Source: Pseudoalteromonas luteoviolacea (GTDB lineage Bacteria > Pseudomonadota > Gammaproteobacteria > Enterobacterales > Alteromonadaceae). From it: a DNA stretch of 64,000 nt. Positions 31,400-39,772 of this stretch are shown piece after piece (the stretch's first letter is position 1; each line of letters begins with the position of its first letter). The translations under genes were made by a program, and so were the position numbers. The notes under the pieces were generated by a model, which searched no databases, had not been told where the DNA came from, and saw only the letters and a list, made by a program, of their open reading frames with translations. The stretch is taken from NCBI RefSeq assembly GCF_021654285.1, contig NZ_JAKFZS010000029.1, positions 1-64,000 of the forward strand. The letters are read 5' to 3'.

Positions 31400-31891
31400 C
31401 TAAGTAACTTTCCTTCCCCGAAAGATACACGCCGCGAATACAATCGTCAACATTATGTTAATCAATTGTATTCCATCACTGTAAATAATTGCAAATAAGC
31501 TTGTTTCTGTAATGGCTTTCTCAAAAAACCTGATCATTTGAAGTATTGTAGCTAAGAAGAAACAGCCTCCGATTGCAATTGTAAGCGGGTCTATTTTCAA
31601 TTTTAGAGCCTGATGAGACTTGGTTACACTCAAGATCACCAGTATATTGATGCAGCTAAATGAAAAGTGCCAAATCGCCTTAAACACCAACCCATCTTTG
31701 AGCGCCAGCTTATACAAATAAGGTGTTAACATATGCATGGCCATTAGAGCAAATATGGAAATTGTCATAGTCAAACTAAGACTGTCCAACCTCCTGTATA
31801 TAGCCACATATAAAGACCATAAAATAAAGCTAGCAAGCACAATGTGCTTACTAATTTCAAGCAATCCAATTTCGAAGGCTGTGCCTATCAT
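31400..31891 (-). CDS. Multi-pass membrane protein, lysogen region
   Basis: The protein has 163 residues with about five membrane helices, including HIVLASFILWSLYVAIYRRL at 16-35, then 40-60, 72-90, 103-120 and 137-158. AGGAGG precedes ATG at 31891, which overlaps the stop of the small gene upstream (TAAATG). It is probably expressed in the lysogen and might block superinfection at the membrane. No named family is recognised. Confidence 0.7.
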   Translation of the reverse strand: MIGTAFEIGLLEISKHIVLASFILWSLYVAIYRRLDSLSLTMTISIFALMAMHMLTPYLYKLALKDGLVFKAIWHFSFSCINILVILSVTKSHQALKLKIDPLTIAIGGCFFLATILQMIRFFEKAITETSLFAIIYSDGIQLINIMLTIVFAACIFRGRKVT

Positions 31892-32047
31892 TTATCCTCC
31901 TAGATTATCTTTTACTCTTGGTAGTTTAATGACGCTCCTAGCTTGGGCTTGGGTAGGGTCTAGGCCTGCACCATTGGTTCCACCTTTTACATCTTTTAAA
32001 TTCCTCGACATAACATTCTGCCCTAGTGCGTTATTAAGTTCTTTCAT
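31892..32047 (-). CDS. 51-residue soluble protein heading the lysogen cluster
   Basis: ATG at 32047 follows GGAGAGACA. The protein starts KELNNALGQNVMSRNLKDVKG and has a Gly-rich turn (GGTNGAGLDP), then a basic part RSVIKLPRVKDN. Its stop overlaps the next start. It is the first gene of three, divergent from the Rad52-type operon. No family is recognised. Confidence 0.6.
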   Translation of the reverse strand: MKELNNALGQNVMSRNLKDVKGGTNGAGLDPTQAQARSVIKLPRVKDNLGG

Positions 32048-32131
32048 TGTCTCTCCTTATTAAGCGAGCAGGTTAATAATAACCAAAATCACCAAATTGT
32101 AAATCTAAAAGTAATTTAAATACAAAATAAA

Positions 32132-32177
32132 TGTAATCACTTGACAAACCAAAACACCTTAAAGTAAATTGATTACA
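32132..32177 (+). promoter_or_regulatory. Promoter of the recombination operon with operator-like sites
   Basis: TTGACA (32141-32146) and TAAATT (32165-32170) have an 18-base spacer. TGTAATCA (32132-32139) and TGATTACA (32170-32177) flank it as an inverted pair, and more TTACA half-sites follow. TGATTACA also occurs in the CI/Cro region (30588-30595), which suggests that the same repressor controls both. Confidence 0.6.
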
Positions 32178-32296
32178 ACAAAGATTACAAAGCGTAAATC
32201 AATACCAGTCTCTGGCAATCGAAATGCTAACACAGTTGTTGAGTAATTCGGGAATTAATAACAAGCGCTTTTAATTTAGTAATAGTGAGTATATTC

Positions 32297-33217
32297 ATGA
32301 CACTTAAATCAAAACAGATACAAAAATTACTAAGTAACCCACTTGAGGCTCATGATGTTGAGTTTCTAGTAACAGATAAAACTATCTCTAAAGATGGTTC
32401 TATATGGGTCAAAGTAGTCCCTTACATTACAGCAAGGGCTGTGCAACAGCGTTTAGATGACATCTTCGGTTTGACGGGGTGGCGTAATGAGTTCCGCGAA
32501 GTAAAAGGCGGTCAAATGTGCGGGCTGAGTTTGCTGATTGAAGATCAGTGGATTACCAAGTGGGATGGCGCCCCTCTTACTGAAATAGAAGCATTAAAAG
32601 GCGCACTCTCTGGCGCAGGTAAAAGAGCAGCTGTCCAATTTGGCATTGGCCGTTACCTATATGCTATCGAGCCTTATTACATTAACTGCCAGCTACTAAC
32701 AGATAAATCTGAGTGCACCGCTAATTATGTATTAGTAAGGCACGACACAAGCGAAAACGAATCAACTTATCTTGCGGCTCAATGGGAAACCCCAGAACTC
32801 CCCTCTTGGGCTCTACCTCAAGCTGATTTTGAACCTTACATTCAAGAAATCAATAACTCTGATACAGAAACAAAGCTAAGAGAAGCTTATACAAAAGCAA
32901 TCAAGTACGCAGAGGCATTGGGTAGAAAAGACCTGAAAGACCAAGTTAACAAAGCCCGAAAAGAGCAATTAGAGCTAGTCAAAGATAGTGCTGCTCGCAA
33001 ACGAAAAGAGCAGCTAGAAGGCTTTAGGAAAAAGTTTTCAAGCTTTAAACAGCAACTTGAAACCGCTGAAAACGAAACAGTTCTAGAGCTTGCATATAAG
33101 AAGATAAAACCTGAATTAAAAGGCTTATGCCTCTCTTTATCTATTAATCACTCAGATTGCGAAAACCAAATTAACCAAATCAAGCAACAGCAAATCACAC
33201 GTATCCAAGGAGCGTAA
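32297..33217 (+). CDS. Rad52/Rad22-type single-strand annealing protein
   Basis: I chose ATG at 32297 (306 residues); a GTG at 32285 is possible. The N-terminal half has the Rad52 pattern WVKVVPYITARAVQQRLDDIFG and LTEIEALKGALSGAGKRAAVQFGIGRYLYAI. The second half (200-306) is a coiled, charged tail. It would anneal single strands during phage recombination, in the place of Red-beta. It is the first gene of the rightward operon. Confidence 0.87.
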   Translation: MTLKSKQIQKLLSNPLEAHDVEFLVTDKTISKDGSIWVKVVPYITARAVQQRLDDIFGLTGWRNEFREVKGGQMCGLSLLIEDQWITKWDGAPLTEIEALKGALSGAGKRAAVQFGIGRYLYAIEPYYINCQLLTDKSECTANYVLVRHDTSENESTYLAAQWETPELPSWALPQADFEPYIQEINNSDTETKLREAYTKAIKYAEALGRKDLKDQVNKARKEQLELVKDSAARKRKEQLEGFRKKFSSFKQQLETAENETVLELAYKKIKPELKGLCLSLSINHSDCENQINQIKQQQITRIQGA

Positions 33218-33219
33218 CG

Positions 33220-34233
33220 ATGACACAGCAATCAACAGACTTAACTACTTTAGCATTTAGCAGCGAATTGACTGAGCAAGGCCTTAAAGAGCTTAAAAGA
33301 CGGTACCCCAAAAGCAAAGTTCCAGATATGACTATTGATGAGAACTACAAGCAAGGGCGCCAAATCCAGATTGAAGCAAATAAGCTTACTTCCAGCTTAG
33401 ATACTCGCAGAAAAGACTTAGCAAAACAGCTGAAGTTAGCTGGTGATGACTTAATCGCTAAAGCGAGTGATATTTACACCCCTTATGTTTCCGCATATAA
33501 AGCCGAACAAGCTAGACGTAAAGAGATTGAAGATAAGAAAAAGCGCGAGCGTGAAGCCCTACTCAACGCGCAGCGCGCAGAAATAGCCCAAATAAAAGGG
33601 TTTGTTGATAGCTGCAAAGGCGCATCTCTACAGGAAATTTCTGATTGTCTCGAAGCTGTGGACTCAATTGATACATCAGTTTTCGATCAAGAGTTAATTC
33701 ACGAAGCCATTGAAACCGTTGAATCAACAATTCAGGCTCTGTGGCAAATGCATGCAGACACAAAGCAGCGCGAAGAGCTAGCCGCACAGCAAGCTGAACT
33801 AGAAAAACAATTAGCTGTCGGCAAAATAGCGCTGGCACCCACCGAAATGATTGGAAAAAGCAGCGACGAAATATCGGCAAAAATCACTGAGCTTCAAAAC
33901 AAACCAATTACTGAAGAGTTTTTTGCAGATGCAGTTGCCGCTGAGCAAGCCGTCTCTATCGCTATTTCACAACTAACAGCAATGCGTAACCAAGCGTTGC
34001 AACTTGAAGAAGTAGCCGTACAACAAGCGCCAGCCGCAAATGATGATTATACAGTTGAAGAGTCAACAAGCGCCGAAACCACGATTTACAAATACAAATT
34101 CTACGACCAATGGCCTGCCGAAAGTGAATTAGCACAAAGCGCTGCGCTAAGGGTTATGAATATTAAGCTAGGTGAAGCTGAAGATTACATTCGCCACTTA
34201 ACACAGCAACTTGAGCGTACGCAGGCAGCATAA
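33220..34233 (+). CDS. DUF1351-like coiled-coil protein
   Basis: The protein has 337 residues. The centre (about 60-130) is charged coiled coil: ADDLIAKASDIYTPYVSAYKAEQ, then RRKEIEDKKKRERE, and again near 180. DUF1351 proteins lie beside recombinases or nucleases of phages, as here behind the Rad52-type gene by two bases. It may be a partner of the annealase. No nuclease motif is visible. Confidence 0.7.
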   Translation: MTQQSTDLTTLAFSSELTEQGLKELKRRYPKSKVPDMTIDENYKQGRQIQIEANKLTSSLDTRRKDLAKQLKLAGDDLIAKASDIYTPYVSAYKAEQARRKEIEDKKKREREALLNAQRAEIAQIKGFVDSCKGASLQEISDCLEAVDSIDTSVFDQELIHEAIETVESTIQALWQMHADTKQREELAAQQAELEKQLAVGKIALAPTEMIGKSSDEISAKITELQNKPITEEFFADAVAAEQAVSIAISQLTAMRNQALQLEEVAVQQAPAANDDYTVEESTSAETTIYKYKFYDQWPAESELAQSAALRVMNIKLGEAEDYIRHLTQQLERTQAA

Positions 34234-34287
34234 ATTTATCCCAATCTGAGGAGGGCTTAGCCCCCTCTTATTATGAAGGAATATGAG

Positions 34288-34461
34288 ATGAACTTTTTAA
34301 AAACCCCAGAAGAAGCCGAAGCAATTACAAATAAGAGGGATGCTCTCATTTTGGAAGACCAGCGCAGACAATGCAATGCACGGCGCCGCATAGAACTACA
34401 TAAAGACAATATGGATTTAGCTGCATTACACCGCGAAACGTGGGAGCTGGATACGCTATAA
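34288..34461 (+). CDS. Unknown 57-residue charged protein
   Basis: I chose ATG at 34288, because AAGGA lies seven bases before it; ATG at 34273 is possible. The protein is helical and charged: PEEAEAITNKRDALILEDQRRQCNARRRIEL. It lies between DUF1351-like and DUF1281-like genes. No family is recognised. Confidence 0.6.
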   Translation: MNFLKTPEEAEAITNKRDALILEDQRRQCNARRRIELHKDNMDLAALHRETWELDTL

Positions 34462-34507
34462 AGCCCCAGCTATCAAGCCAATTAATAGATAAGTTAAGGA
34501 CAGAATT

Positions 34508-35254
34508 ATGCCTAATCATATAACAAACATTATTGAAGCAAGCCCAAAAGTAATCGAATCAATGCTCAATGAGGAAGGTTATATCGATTTTAATTGTGCA
34601 ATCCCAAGGCACGAAGACTTAAGTCTCAATGATGCAGATTCAGTTTGTAGCGTGGCAGAGAGTGCGGCGCAGCTCATGTGCAAAGAGAAGATAAGCGACA
34701 ACGAGTTGCTGGGCAGAATGCAACTTGTCAATCAGCTTCGCTCTAGCGCTTTGGACATGTCAGATGAAACTTTTGAGCAGTTCGTCATGATGATGCGAAA
34801 CAAGCGAAATCACGGTCATTACCACATGATGGACTTTGCAAGAACTGCATGGGGCACGAAGTGGAATGCATATGGCCAAAACCCAGAGAATAACAAAGGT
34901 TCTGAGGTTCGCTTTAAAACAGCATGGTCACACCCAAAACCTGTAATTATCGCTTTATCAAAGAAACTCCCCGAAGAGAAAATCTCAATTAAATATGCAG
35001 ATGAGGATACAGGAAGCAACTGCGGTACTTACATTATCCAAAACGGTGAGATGTTGATCTGTGATATCGCTCCCAACTGGAATGAGCAATCCCAAGAGCA
35101 AAAGCGTAAATACTCAAAATTCGCTTTTCAAATTACCAAGCCTGAGATGGATCCCCGTGAATATGGTTACAACGAAGATTGGGACTATGACGAAGCAGTT
35201 TCAGATCAGTATTGGGCCGAGCGTGATGCGGCTGAAGAAAGCACTAAAAGCTAA
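34508..35254 (+). CDS. DUF1281/Api92-like protein
   Basis: The protein has 248 residues and begins PNHITNIIEAS, as DUF1281 proteins do. The middle has FARTAWGTKWNAYG and VRFKTAWSHPKPVIIALSKK, a common DUF1281 pattern with a ferredoxin-like fold, then HQ- and Asp-rich ends. These proteins occur in phages and plasmids, with unknown role. ATG at 34508 has AAGGACAGAATT upstream. Confidence 0.78.
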   Translation: MPNHITNIIEASPKVIESMLNEEGYIDFNCAIPRHEDLSLNDADSVCSVAESAAQLMCKEKISDNELLGRMQLVNQLRSSALDMSDETFEQFVMMMRNKRNHGHYHMMDFARTAWGTKWNAYGQNPENNKGSEVRFKTAWSHPKPVIIALSKKLPEEKISIKYADEDTGSNCGTYIIQNGEMLICDIAPNWNEQSQEQKRKYSKFAFQITKPEMDPREYGYNEDWDYDEAVSDQYWAERDAAEESTKS

Positions 35255-35281
35255 TTTAACTTTGAAATTAAGGACAGAACA

Positions 35282-36025
35282 ATGAGTGAAGAAAACCAGT
35301 TTATACCAACAATCGACCCAAGTGATACAAGCGTACAGGATATGTTTGGTCAGGTTTTGCAGCAAAAGATTCAGGATGGCGCTATTGAAAAAGCCATTTC
35401 TGCAAAGGTAGATGGGCTGATAGAAGATGTTGCAGACCAAGCATTCAGATCGTACGGCGACCTTGGCAAGGCAATGGAGGAAAAACTAACCAACGCAATC
35501 ATACCTCAACTTGAAAAGATTGGTGATCTACCTACTTATCACCAATTTGTAATCAATAGATTAGCAGAGGCAGCACAAGACTTTTACGACCAAAAGCTCG
35601 CAGCGAAACTTGATGAGGAGCTTAAAAACATCATGGGCGAGGTCCCTGATGAAGTTTCTCTATCTTGGCTTGTTCAACAAGTAATGGAAGGTGCACAAGA
35701 AGATAGCGGTGACTATGAAGGTGAGATTTACCTTAAAATCACTGAGCGTAATTATGGCAGCTTTATCAATGTTTACCTCGACCCTTGTGGCGAATCAGAC
35801 CGCCATGACTGCAAGTATGACATTCATTTATGCGAGCAAGAAGATAAAAAGTGGAAGGTTATTGGCCTCAGAATTGACGGCGGAGATGTAAGGGAAAGAA
35901 AGGCGCTAGGAAGTTTATATCGACTAGAAAAGATCCTTTTCAACATGTGCGTAACTAAAGCCACAATTGAAATGGATGGAGGGTTGAACTCGGGTGAGTA
36001 CGAGACTTATTGGAGTAATGACTAA
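35282..36025 (+). CDS. Unknown 247-residue phage protein
   Basis: The protein is acidic. The first half is helical (residues 25-130, with [19 protein letters not shown]), and the second has strands such as [23 protein letters not shown]. The start follows AAGGACAGAACA, a ribosome site and spacer much like those of the gene before. It overlaps the SSB gene by one base (TAATG). No family is recognised. Confidence 0.65.
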   Translation: MSEENQFIPTIDPSDTSVQDMFGQVLQQKIQDGAIEKAISAKVDGLIEDVADQAFRSYGDLGKAMEEKLTNAIIPQLEKIGDLPTYHQFVINRLAEAAQDFYDQKLAAKLDEELKNIMGEVPDEVSLSWLVQQVMEGAQEDSGDYEGEIYLKITERNYGSFINVYLDPCGESDRHDCKYDIHLCEQEDKKWKVIGLRIDGGDVRERKALGSLYRLEKILFNMCVTKATIEMDGGLNSGEYETYWSND

Positions 36026-36420
36026 TGGCTCGCGGTGTCAATAAAGTCATTCTGGTAGGTCATCTCGGCCAAGACCCTGAAGTGCGCTATTTGCCCAACG
36101 GAAATCCTGTGGCAAATATCAGCTTAGCTACAACAGATAGCTGGAAAGATAAAAGCACTGGTCAGCCAAAAGAGCGTACTGAATGGCATCGCATAGCTAT
36201 TCACGGAAAACTAGCAGAAGTGGCTGGGCAACACCTGCGCAAGGGTTCACACGTGTATATCGAGGGCAGTTTGCAAACGCATAAATGGGAAGATAGCCGC
36301 GGCCAAACGCAGCACACAACGCAAATAGTAGTGAACGTAAACGGCAAGATGCAGATGCTAGGCAATCCAAATAATACAGGGCATCAACACCAGCAGTATA
36401 ACGGCGGTATGAATATTTAG
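36025..36420 (+). CDS. ssb: Single-stranded DNA-binding protein
   Basis: The protein has 131 residues. The OB fold is clear: [21 protein letters not shown], then [17 protein letters not shown] and [16 protein letters not shown]. The tail is short ([12 protein letters not shown]) and lacks the acidic DDIPF-type tip that recruits host partners. The phage SSB may thus bind DNA without drawing host SSB partners. It lies between the 247- and 114-residue genes. Confidence 0.95.
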   Translation: MARGVNKVILVGHLGQDPEVRYLPNGNPVANISLATTDSWKDKSTGQPKERTEWHRIAIHGKLAEVAGQHLRKGSHVYIEGSLQTHKWEDSRGQTQHTTQIVVNVNGKMQMLGNPNNTGHQHQQYNGGMNI

Positions 36421-36436
36421 CTCATCGAGGTTAATT

Positions 36437-36781
36437 ATGTTTTGTGTATACGGAGTAAGTTTGGCCAAGTGTCGTAAAGCGGCAATCAAGAAAGTAAATG
36501 ACCTGCGTGGTGATGATGCGCCAAACAATGCGAATGATTGGGAAGTAAAAGTAGCCGAGCTGCAGCAAGACCTATTTGAAAAGGCAAAGCCCACGAGCAT
36601 TAGTGGTGAACTCTCAATGCCAAGTTCTGTAGACGAATACATAGCTCAAGCAAAGAAGTTACCTGACCAGTTTAGAAACTTAAAAGGCATGAAAAAAGTA
36701 CCTGTACTTGATGCTGAGGGGGGGGGTAATGACCACCAAAGCTGGTCGCCCCAAATTTCAATGGCTACCTATGTAGCCTGA
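36437..36781 (+). CDS. Unknown 114-residue protein with G9 run near its end
   Basis: ATG at 36437 with GAGGTTAATT upstream. CRKAAIKKVNDLRGDDAPN at the N-terminus is helical. At 36718-36726 there are nine G in the gene (codes EGGG). A loss of one G would move the end into another frame with a different C-terminus. It lies between SSB and RdgC-like genes. No family is recognised. Confidence 0.55.
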   Translation: MFCVYGVSLAKCRKAAIKKVNDLRGDDAPNNANDWEVKVAELQQDLFEKAKPTSISGELSMPSSVDEYIAQAKKLPDQFRNLKGMKKVPVLDAEGGGNDHQSWSPQISMATYVA

Positions 36782-36809
36782 ACAGAATTTAAAAACTTAA
36801 GGAAAGAAA

Positions 36810-37916
36810 ATGAGATTCACAAACCTAGTAGTATATAAATACAAAACTCCTGTTGATTACTCACAGGAACAACTTGAACAGTTACTTCAGCAAGACGCAT
36901 TCAGAAAATGCGGCGCTCAGGAGTACAGTACATTCGGTTGGACAAATGCGCTTGGTAAACACGGCCTCACCCTCCCCCACTTTTCAAAAGAGTTTATTTT
37001 GCTATGTGCAAAGCGCGAAGAGAAAATACTACCTGCAGCGGTAGTTAATGAAGCTCTCTATGAAAGAGTTCGACATATTGAACATGAAGAAAGTCGCCTC
37101 GTTAAAAAGAAAGAAAAAGACGAGCTAAAAGAAAGTATTATCACAGCTCTATTGCCGCAAGCATTTACAAAATCAAGCTGTCACTTTGCTTTTATCGATA
37201 CTAAGCGCGGTTTGTTTGTAGTTAACGAGTCGAGCTTTAACAAAGCGGAGCAGCTAGCAGCGCTATTCAGAAAGTCAGTCGGTACACTTCCTATAATTCC
37301 TGCATTTTGTGACTTTGATTTAGACGTACACCTAACTGATTGGTTAACAAAAACGCAAGCCCCTGAAAGCTTCACTCTTGGATATGATGCCAAGCTTGAA
37401 GACCCGACAGACGAAGGGGATGAGGTGGCATTGAAGCGTCATGCACTGGGTAGTGACGAAACAAGATTGCATCTAGACAGTGGAAAGCGCGTCACTGAGC
37501 TTGCGCTCAAATGGAGTGAGAGCATTGAATTTACGCTAAAAAATGACGGCTCACTCAAGCGCCTTAGTTATTCCGACACCATCAAAGAATCAAATTCTGA
37601 CATTCCAAAAGAAGATATAGCAGTAAAGCTTGATGCTGAATTTTTACTATGCGCCGGTGAAATTAGTGAATTACTAGATCGCCTGTTCACTTCTATGGGC
37701 AGCTCAGATAATGAAGAACCTCAAAGCAACGATAAACCGCAGCATTACCAAGAAGCAAAAAGTTTCATTATTGAAACTGGAAAGGTAACTGTATCAGCTT
37801 TACAACGCCACTTAAGAATTGGTTACAACAACGCAGCAAACATTTTAGAAGAACTTGAGAAAGATGGAGTTATAACTGCCCCGGGCTATAACGGACGAAG
37901 AGAGTTGGCTGCATAA
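36810..37916 (+). CDS. rdgC: RdgC-like protein fused to FtsK gamma domain
   Basis: The protein has 368 residues against about 303 for RdgC. Residues 1-300 show the RdgC pattern: FTNLVVYKYKTPVD, KFGW-like FGWTNALG, KREEKILPAAVVNE, and LKWSESIEFTLKNDGSLKRL. Residues about 311-368 match FtsK gamma: LQRHLRIGYNNAANILEELE then YNGRREL, as in E. coli FtsK. RdgC forms a ring around DNA and restrains RecA; FtsK gamma reads KOPS and activates XerD. The join is in one open frame. ATG follows AAGGAAAGAAA. Confidence 0.9.
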   Translation: MRFTNLVVYKYKTPVDYSQEQLEQLLQQDAFRKCGAQEYSTFGWTNALGKHGLTLPHFSKEFILLCAKREEKILPAAVVNEALYERVRHIEHEESRLVKKKEKDELKESIITALLPQAFTKSSCHFAFIDTKRGLFVVNESSFNKAEQLAALFRKSVGTLPIIPAFCDFDLDVHLTDWLTKTQAPESFTLGYDAKLEDPTDEGDEVALKRHALGSDETRLHLDSGKRVTELALKWSESIEFTLKNDGSLKRLSYSDTIKESNSDIPKEDIAVKLDAEFLLCAGEISELLDRLFTSMGSSDNEEPQSNDKPQHYQEAKSFIIETGKVTVSALQRHLRIGYNNAANILEELEKDGVITAPGYNGRRELAA

Positions 37917-37926
37917 GGAAAGTGAC

Positions 37927-38115
37927 ATGTATTACGCAATAGGTAGAGAGGCGGAGTGGCAAGGCACTAAGCATGAAATTATTGGGATGGCTCCCGCCTG
38001 TAAGGTTGGTCTAGGTGAAGGCTATGCAGCCCTACTATTAGTTGGCAACACTTCAAAGTATGTAAACACCAGTGAGCTTAAGTTAGCCCACCAAAGAGGA
38101 GGTTCAATTGAGTAA
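37927..38115 (+). CDS. Unknown 62-residue protein
   Basis: ATG at 37927 with AAGGAAAGTGAC upstream. A small beta-type protein, with YYAIGREAEWQGTKHEIIGMA and YAALLLVGNTSKYVNTSEL. It overlaps the next gene by eight bases. It might be a small SH3-like phage protein. No family is recognised. Confidence 0.6.
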   Translation: MYYAIGREAEWQGTKHEIIGMAPACKVGLGEGYAALLLVGNTSKYVNTSELKLAHQRGGSIE

Positions 38116-38314
38116 AGCAACCACTTTAGAGCAATTGAAAAATAGACACGGCATACAAGCAGCAGCGATAGTGACCAAGCAGCTCAACAACATTAACTGG
38201 AAAATAAACCCGAATGATGTTGGTTGGCTGTACCACTACCCTCAGATTGCTAAGCAGCCTGGTCGCTCTGCGCGTGTTTACCATCGCTTAAACAACTTAA
38301 ACCACATTGATTAA
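38108..38314 (+). CDS. Unknown 68-residue protein, TTG start
   Basis: TTG at 38108 follows AGGAGG by five bases, which decides this start. The protein is basic: TTLEQLKNRHGIQAAAIVTKQ at the N-terminus, then QPGRSARVYHRLNNLN. It lies before the MazG-like gene. No family is recognised. Confidence 0.6.
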   Translation: MSKATTLEQLKNRHGIQAAAIVTKQLNNINWKINPNDVGWLYHYPQIAKQPGRSARVYHRLNNLNHID

Positions 38315-38326
38315 AAAGGAATTGAT

Positions 38327-38815
38327 ATGAACCAGATATATAAAAGAGCAATTGAACACTGGGGTGCCGCAGCACAAGTAAGCATGGCTATGGGTGAGAT
38401 GGGAGAGCTTACCGCTGAATTAAATAGATTTCACACCCAAAATCGCAAAGACCGTTTATGTAATCTTCAAGACGAAATAGCAGACGTTCAAATCATGCTT
38501 AACCAGCTAAAAATGATGCACGGGCAGTTAGCTATAGAAGAAATCATGGAGCAAAAGCTAGCTCGCTTGGAGAGTATCATCGATGGACAGCAACAACACA
38601 ACCACTCAACAATTGAGCCACCTAAAAACGTATTTACATATGAATACAACGAAGATGAAGGTCTAACTACAATCTTTGCAAATGGCCAGTACGTAACAGA
38701 GCTAGTTGAGGAAAATGGAGATCCAGAAGCTTCAATGAATTGGTTTGCTAAAGCTTATTCAATGACTAATTTTGCTCTTGAGTATCAACACCCAAACAAT
38801 ACAACTGAGGCCTGA
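38327..38815 (+). CDS. MazG-like nucleotide pyrophosphohydrolase domain
   Basis: The protein has 162 residues. Residues 5-70 match all-alpha NTP-PPase: AMGEMGELTAELNRFH, then LQDEIADVQIMLNQL, with the Glu/Asp residues that bind Mg. The C-terminal 80 residues (from about 90) are a separate part with unknown role. Such enzymes clear nucleotides or ppGpp in phage infection. ATG follows AAGGAATTGAT. Confidence 0.78.
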   Translation: MNQIYKRAIEHWGAAAQVSMAMGEMGELTAELNRFHTQNRKDRLCNLQDEIADVQIMLNQLKMMHGQLAIEEIMEQKLARLESIIDGQQQHNHSTIEPPKNVFTYEYNEDEGLTTIFANGQYVTELVEENGDPEASMNWFAKAYSMTNFALEYQHPNNTTEA

Positions 38816-38817
38816 AA

Positions 38818-39444
38818 ATGTTTAAAGAATTTCAAGAGCAAAAATTCGGTCTGATATACGCAGATCCCGCATGGCAATTTAACAGCAAAAAATCTGGTGG
38901 CTCTATGAAGTCTGGTGCAGCCCAACATTACGACACAATGAGCGTAGATGAGTTAAAAGCAATGCCTGTCGATAGCATTGCAGCAGACAACTGCATTTTA
39001 GTTATGTGGTACGTGGGAGCCATGCCTGAAGAAGCTATCGAAGTTGTTAAAGCATGGGGCTTCACTCTTAAAAATATGAACGGCTTTATGTGGAATAAAC
39101 TTACAAAAAATGGCTTACCTTTTTTTGGTATGGGTTACTGGACCCGTTCAGGTAGTGAGTCAGCCATCATCGCAACTAAAGGCAAACCTAAAGTCGCGTC
39201 ACGGTCGGTGCGCGCGGTTGGTAATTGCGAGCTGAATGGTGATGAGCTATTTAAAGCTATCAACTATTCAGGTAACTACCCTGTTTTGGAGCATAGCCGC
39301 AAACCGAATGAGTTCAGAGTAAAGTGCGAAGAGTTGGCAGGTGATGCGCCCAAGGTCGAGCTATTTGCACGGACATCAAAACACGGTTGGTCCGTGTGGG
39401 GAAATGAAACAACCAAGTTTGACGCTAAAGGAGAGGCAGCATGA
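38818..39444 (+). CDS. MT-A70 family DNA adenine methyltransferase
   Basis: The protein has 208 residues. The DPPW-like motif is DPAW (16-19, LIYADPAWQF), and NGFMWNKLTKNG and YPVLEHSRKPNEF are typical of the phage MT-A70 branch. The enzyme would methylate adenine N6 in DNA. It is the third DNA methyltransferase of this prophage, along with the C5 type and the Com-linked type. Its stop overlaps the next start. Confidence 0.9.
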   Translation: MFKEFQEQKFGLIYADPAWQFNSKKSGGSMKSGAAQHYDTMSVDELKAMPVDSIAADNCILVMWYVGAMPEEAIEVVKAWGFTLKNMNGFMWNKLTKNGLPFFGMGYWTRSGSESAIIATKGKPKVASRSVRAVGNCELNGDELFKAINYSGNYPVLEHSRKPNEFRVKCEELAGDAPKVELFARTSKHGWSVWGNETTKFDAKGEAA

Positions 39445-39743
39445 ATAGCCTGGACTGTCTACAAGAGCTGCTAGAAGCTGATTTATTGAACCAAGTAAAT
39501 CAGCTACGAAATGAAATAACGCAACTAAACCAAAAGGTAGAGGAATTAGAATCTGGTAATGATGACTGCTTCGTCAAACTAAAAAAAGGCGCTCACATAC
39601 TTGGCATGACTGAAGGTGCGCTGTATCAGAAAATCTATCATAGCAAAGCACCTCAAGGTGAAATTTGGAAAAAAGATGGGGGTAGTCGTAACTCACCTAT
39701 TTTCGTAAATGTAGCACAAATACGAAAACATCTTATAAACTGA
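39441..39743 (+). CDS. Excisionase-like HTH protein
   Basis: The protein has 100 residues. The first 35 form a coiled coil (NQVNQLRNEITQLNQKVEEL). Residues 45-100 have KKGAHILGMTEGALYQKIYHS and then a strand with IFVNVAQIRKHL, much like Xis-type winged helices. It lies directly before the integrase gene, so an excision role is likely. It overlaps the methyltransferase by four bases. Confidence 0.7.
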   Translation: MNSLDCLQELLEADLLNQVNQLRNEITQLNQKVEELESGNDDCFVKLKKGAHILGMTEGALYQKIYHSKAPQGEIWKKDGGSRNSPIFVNVAQIRKHLIN

Positions 39744-39772
39744 AAATACCGAATCACTATAGAGTTGTTAAA

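Noticed and set aside
31951-31958. Exact KOPS octamer GGGTAGGG in the prophage, possible target of the RdgC-FtsK gamma protein
   Set aside because: Several such 7-base-defined octamers are expected by chance in 64 kb, and this one is inside a coding gene, so it has no weight alone.
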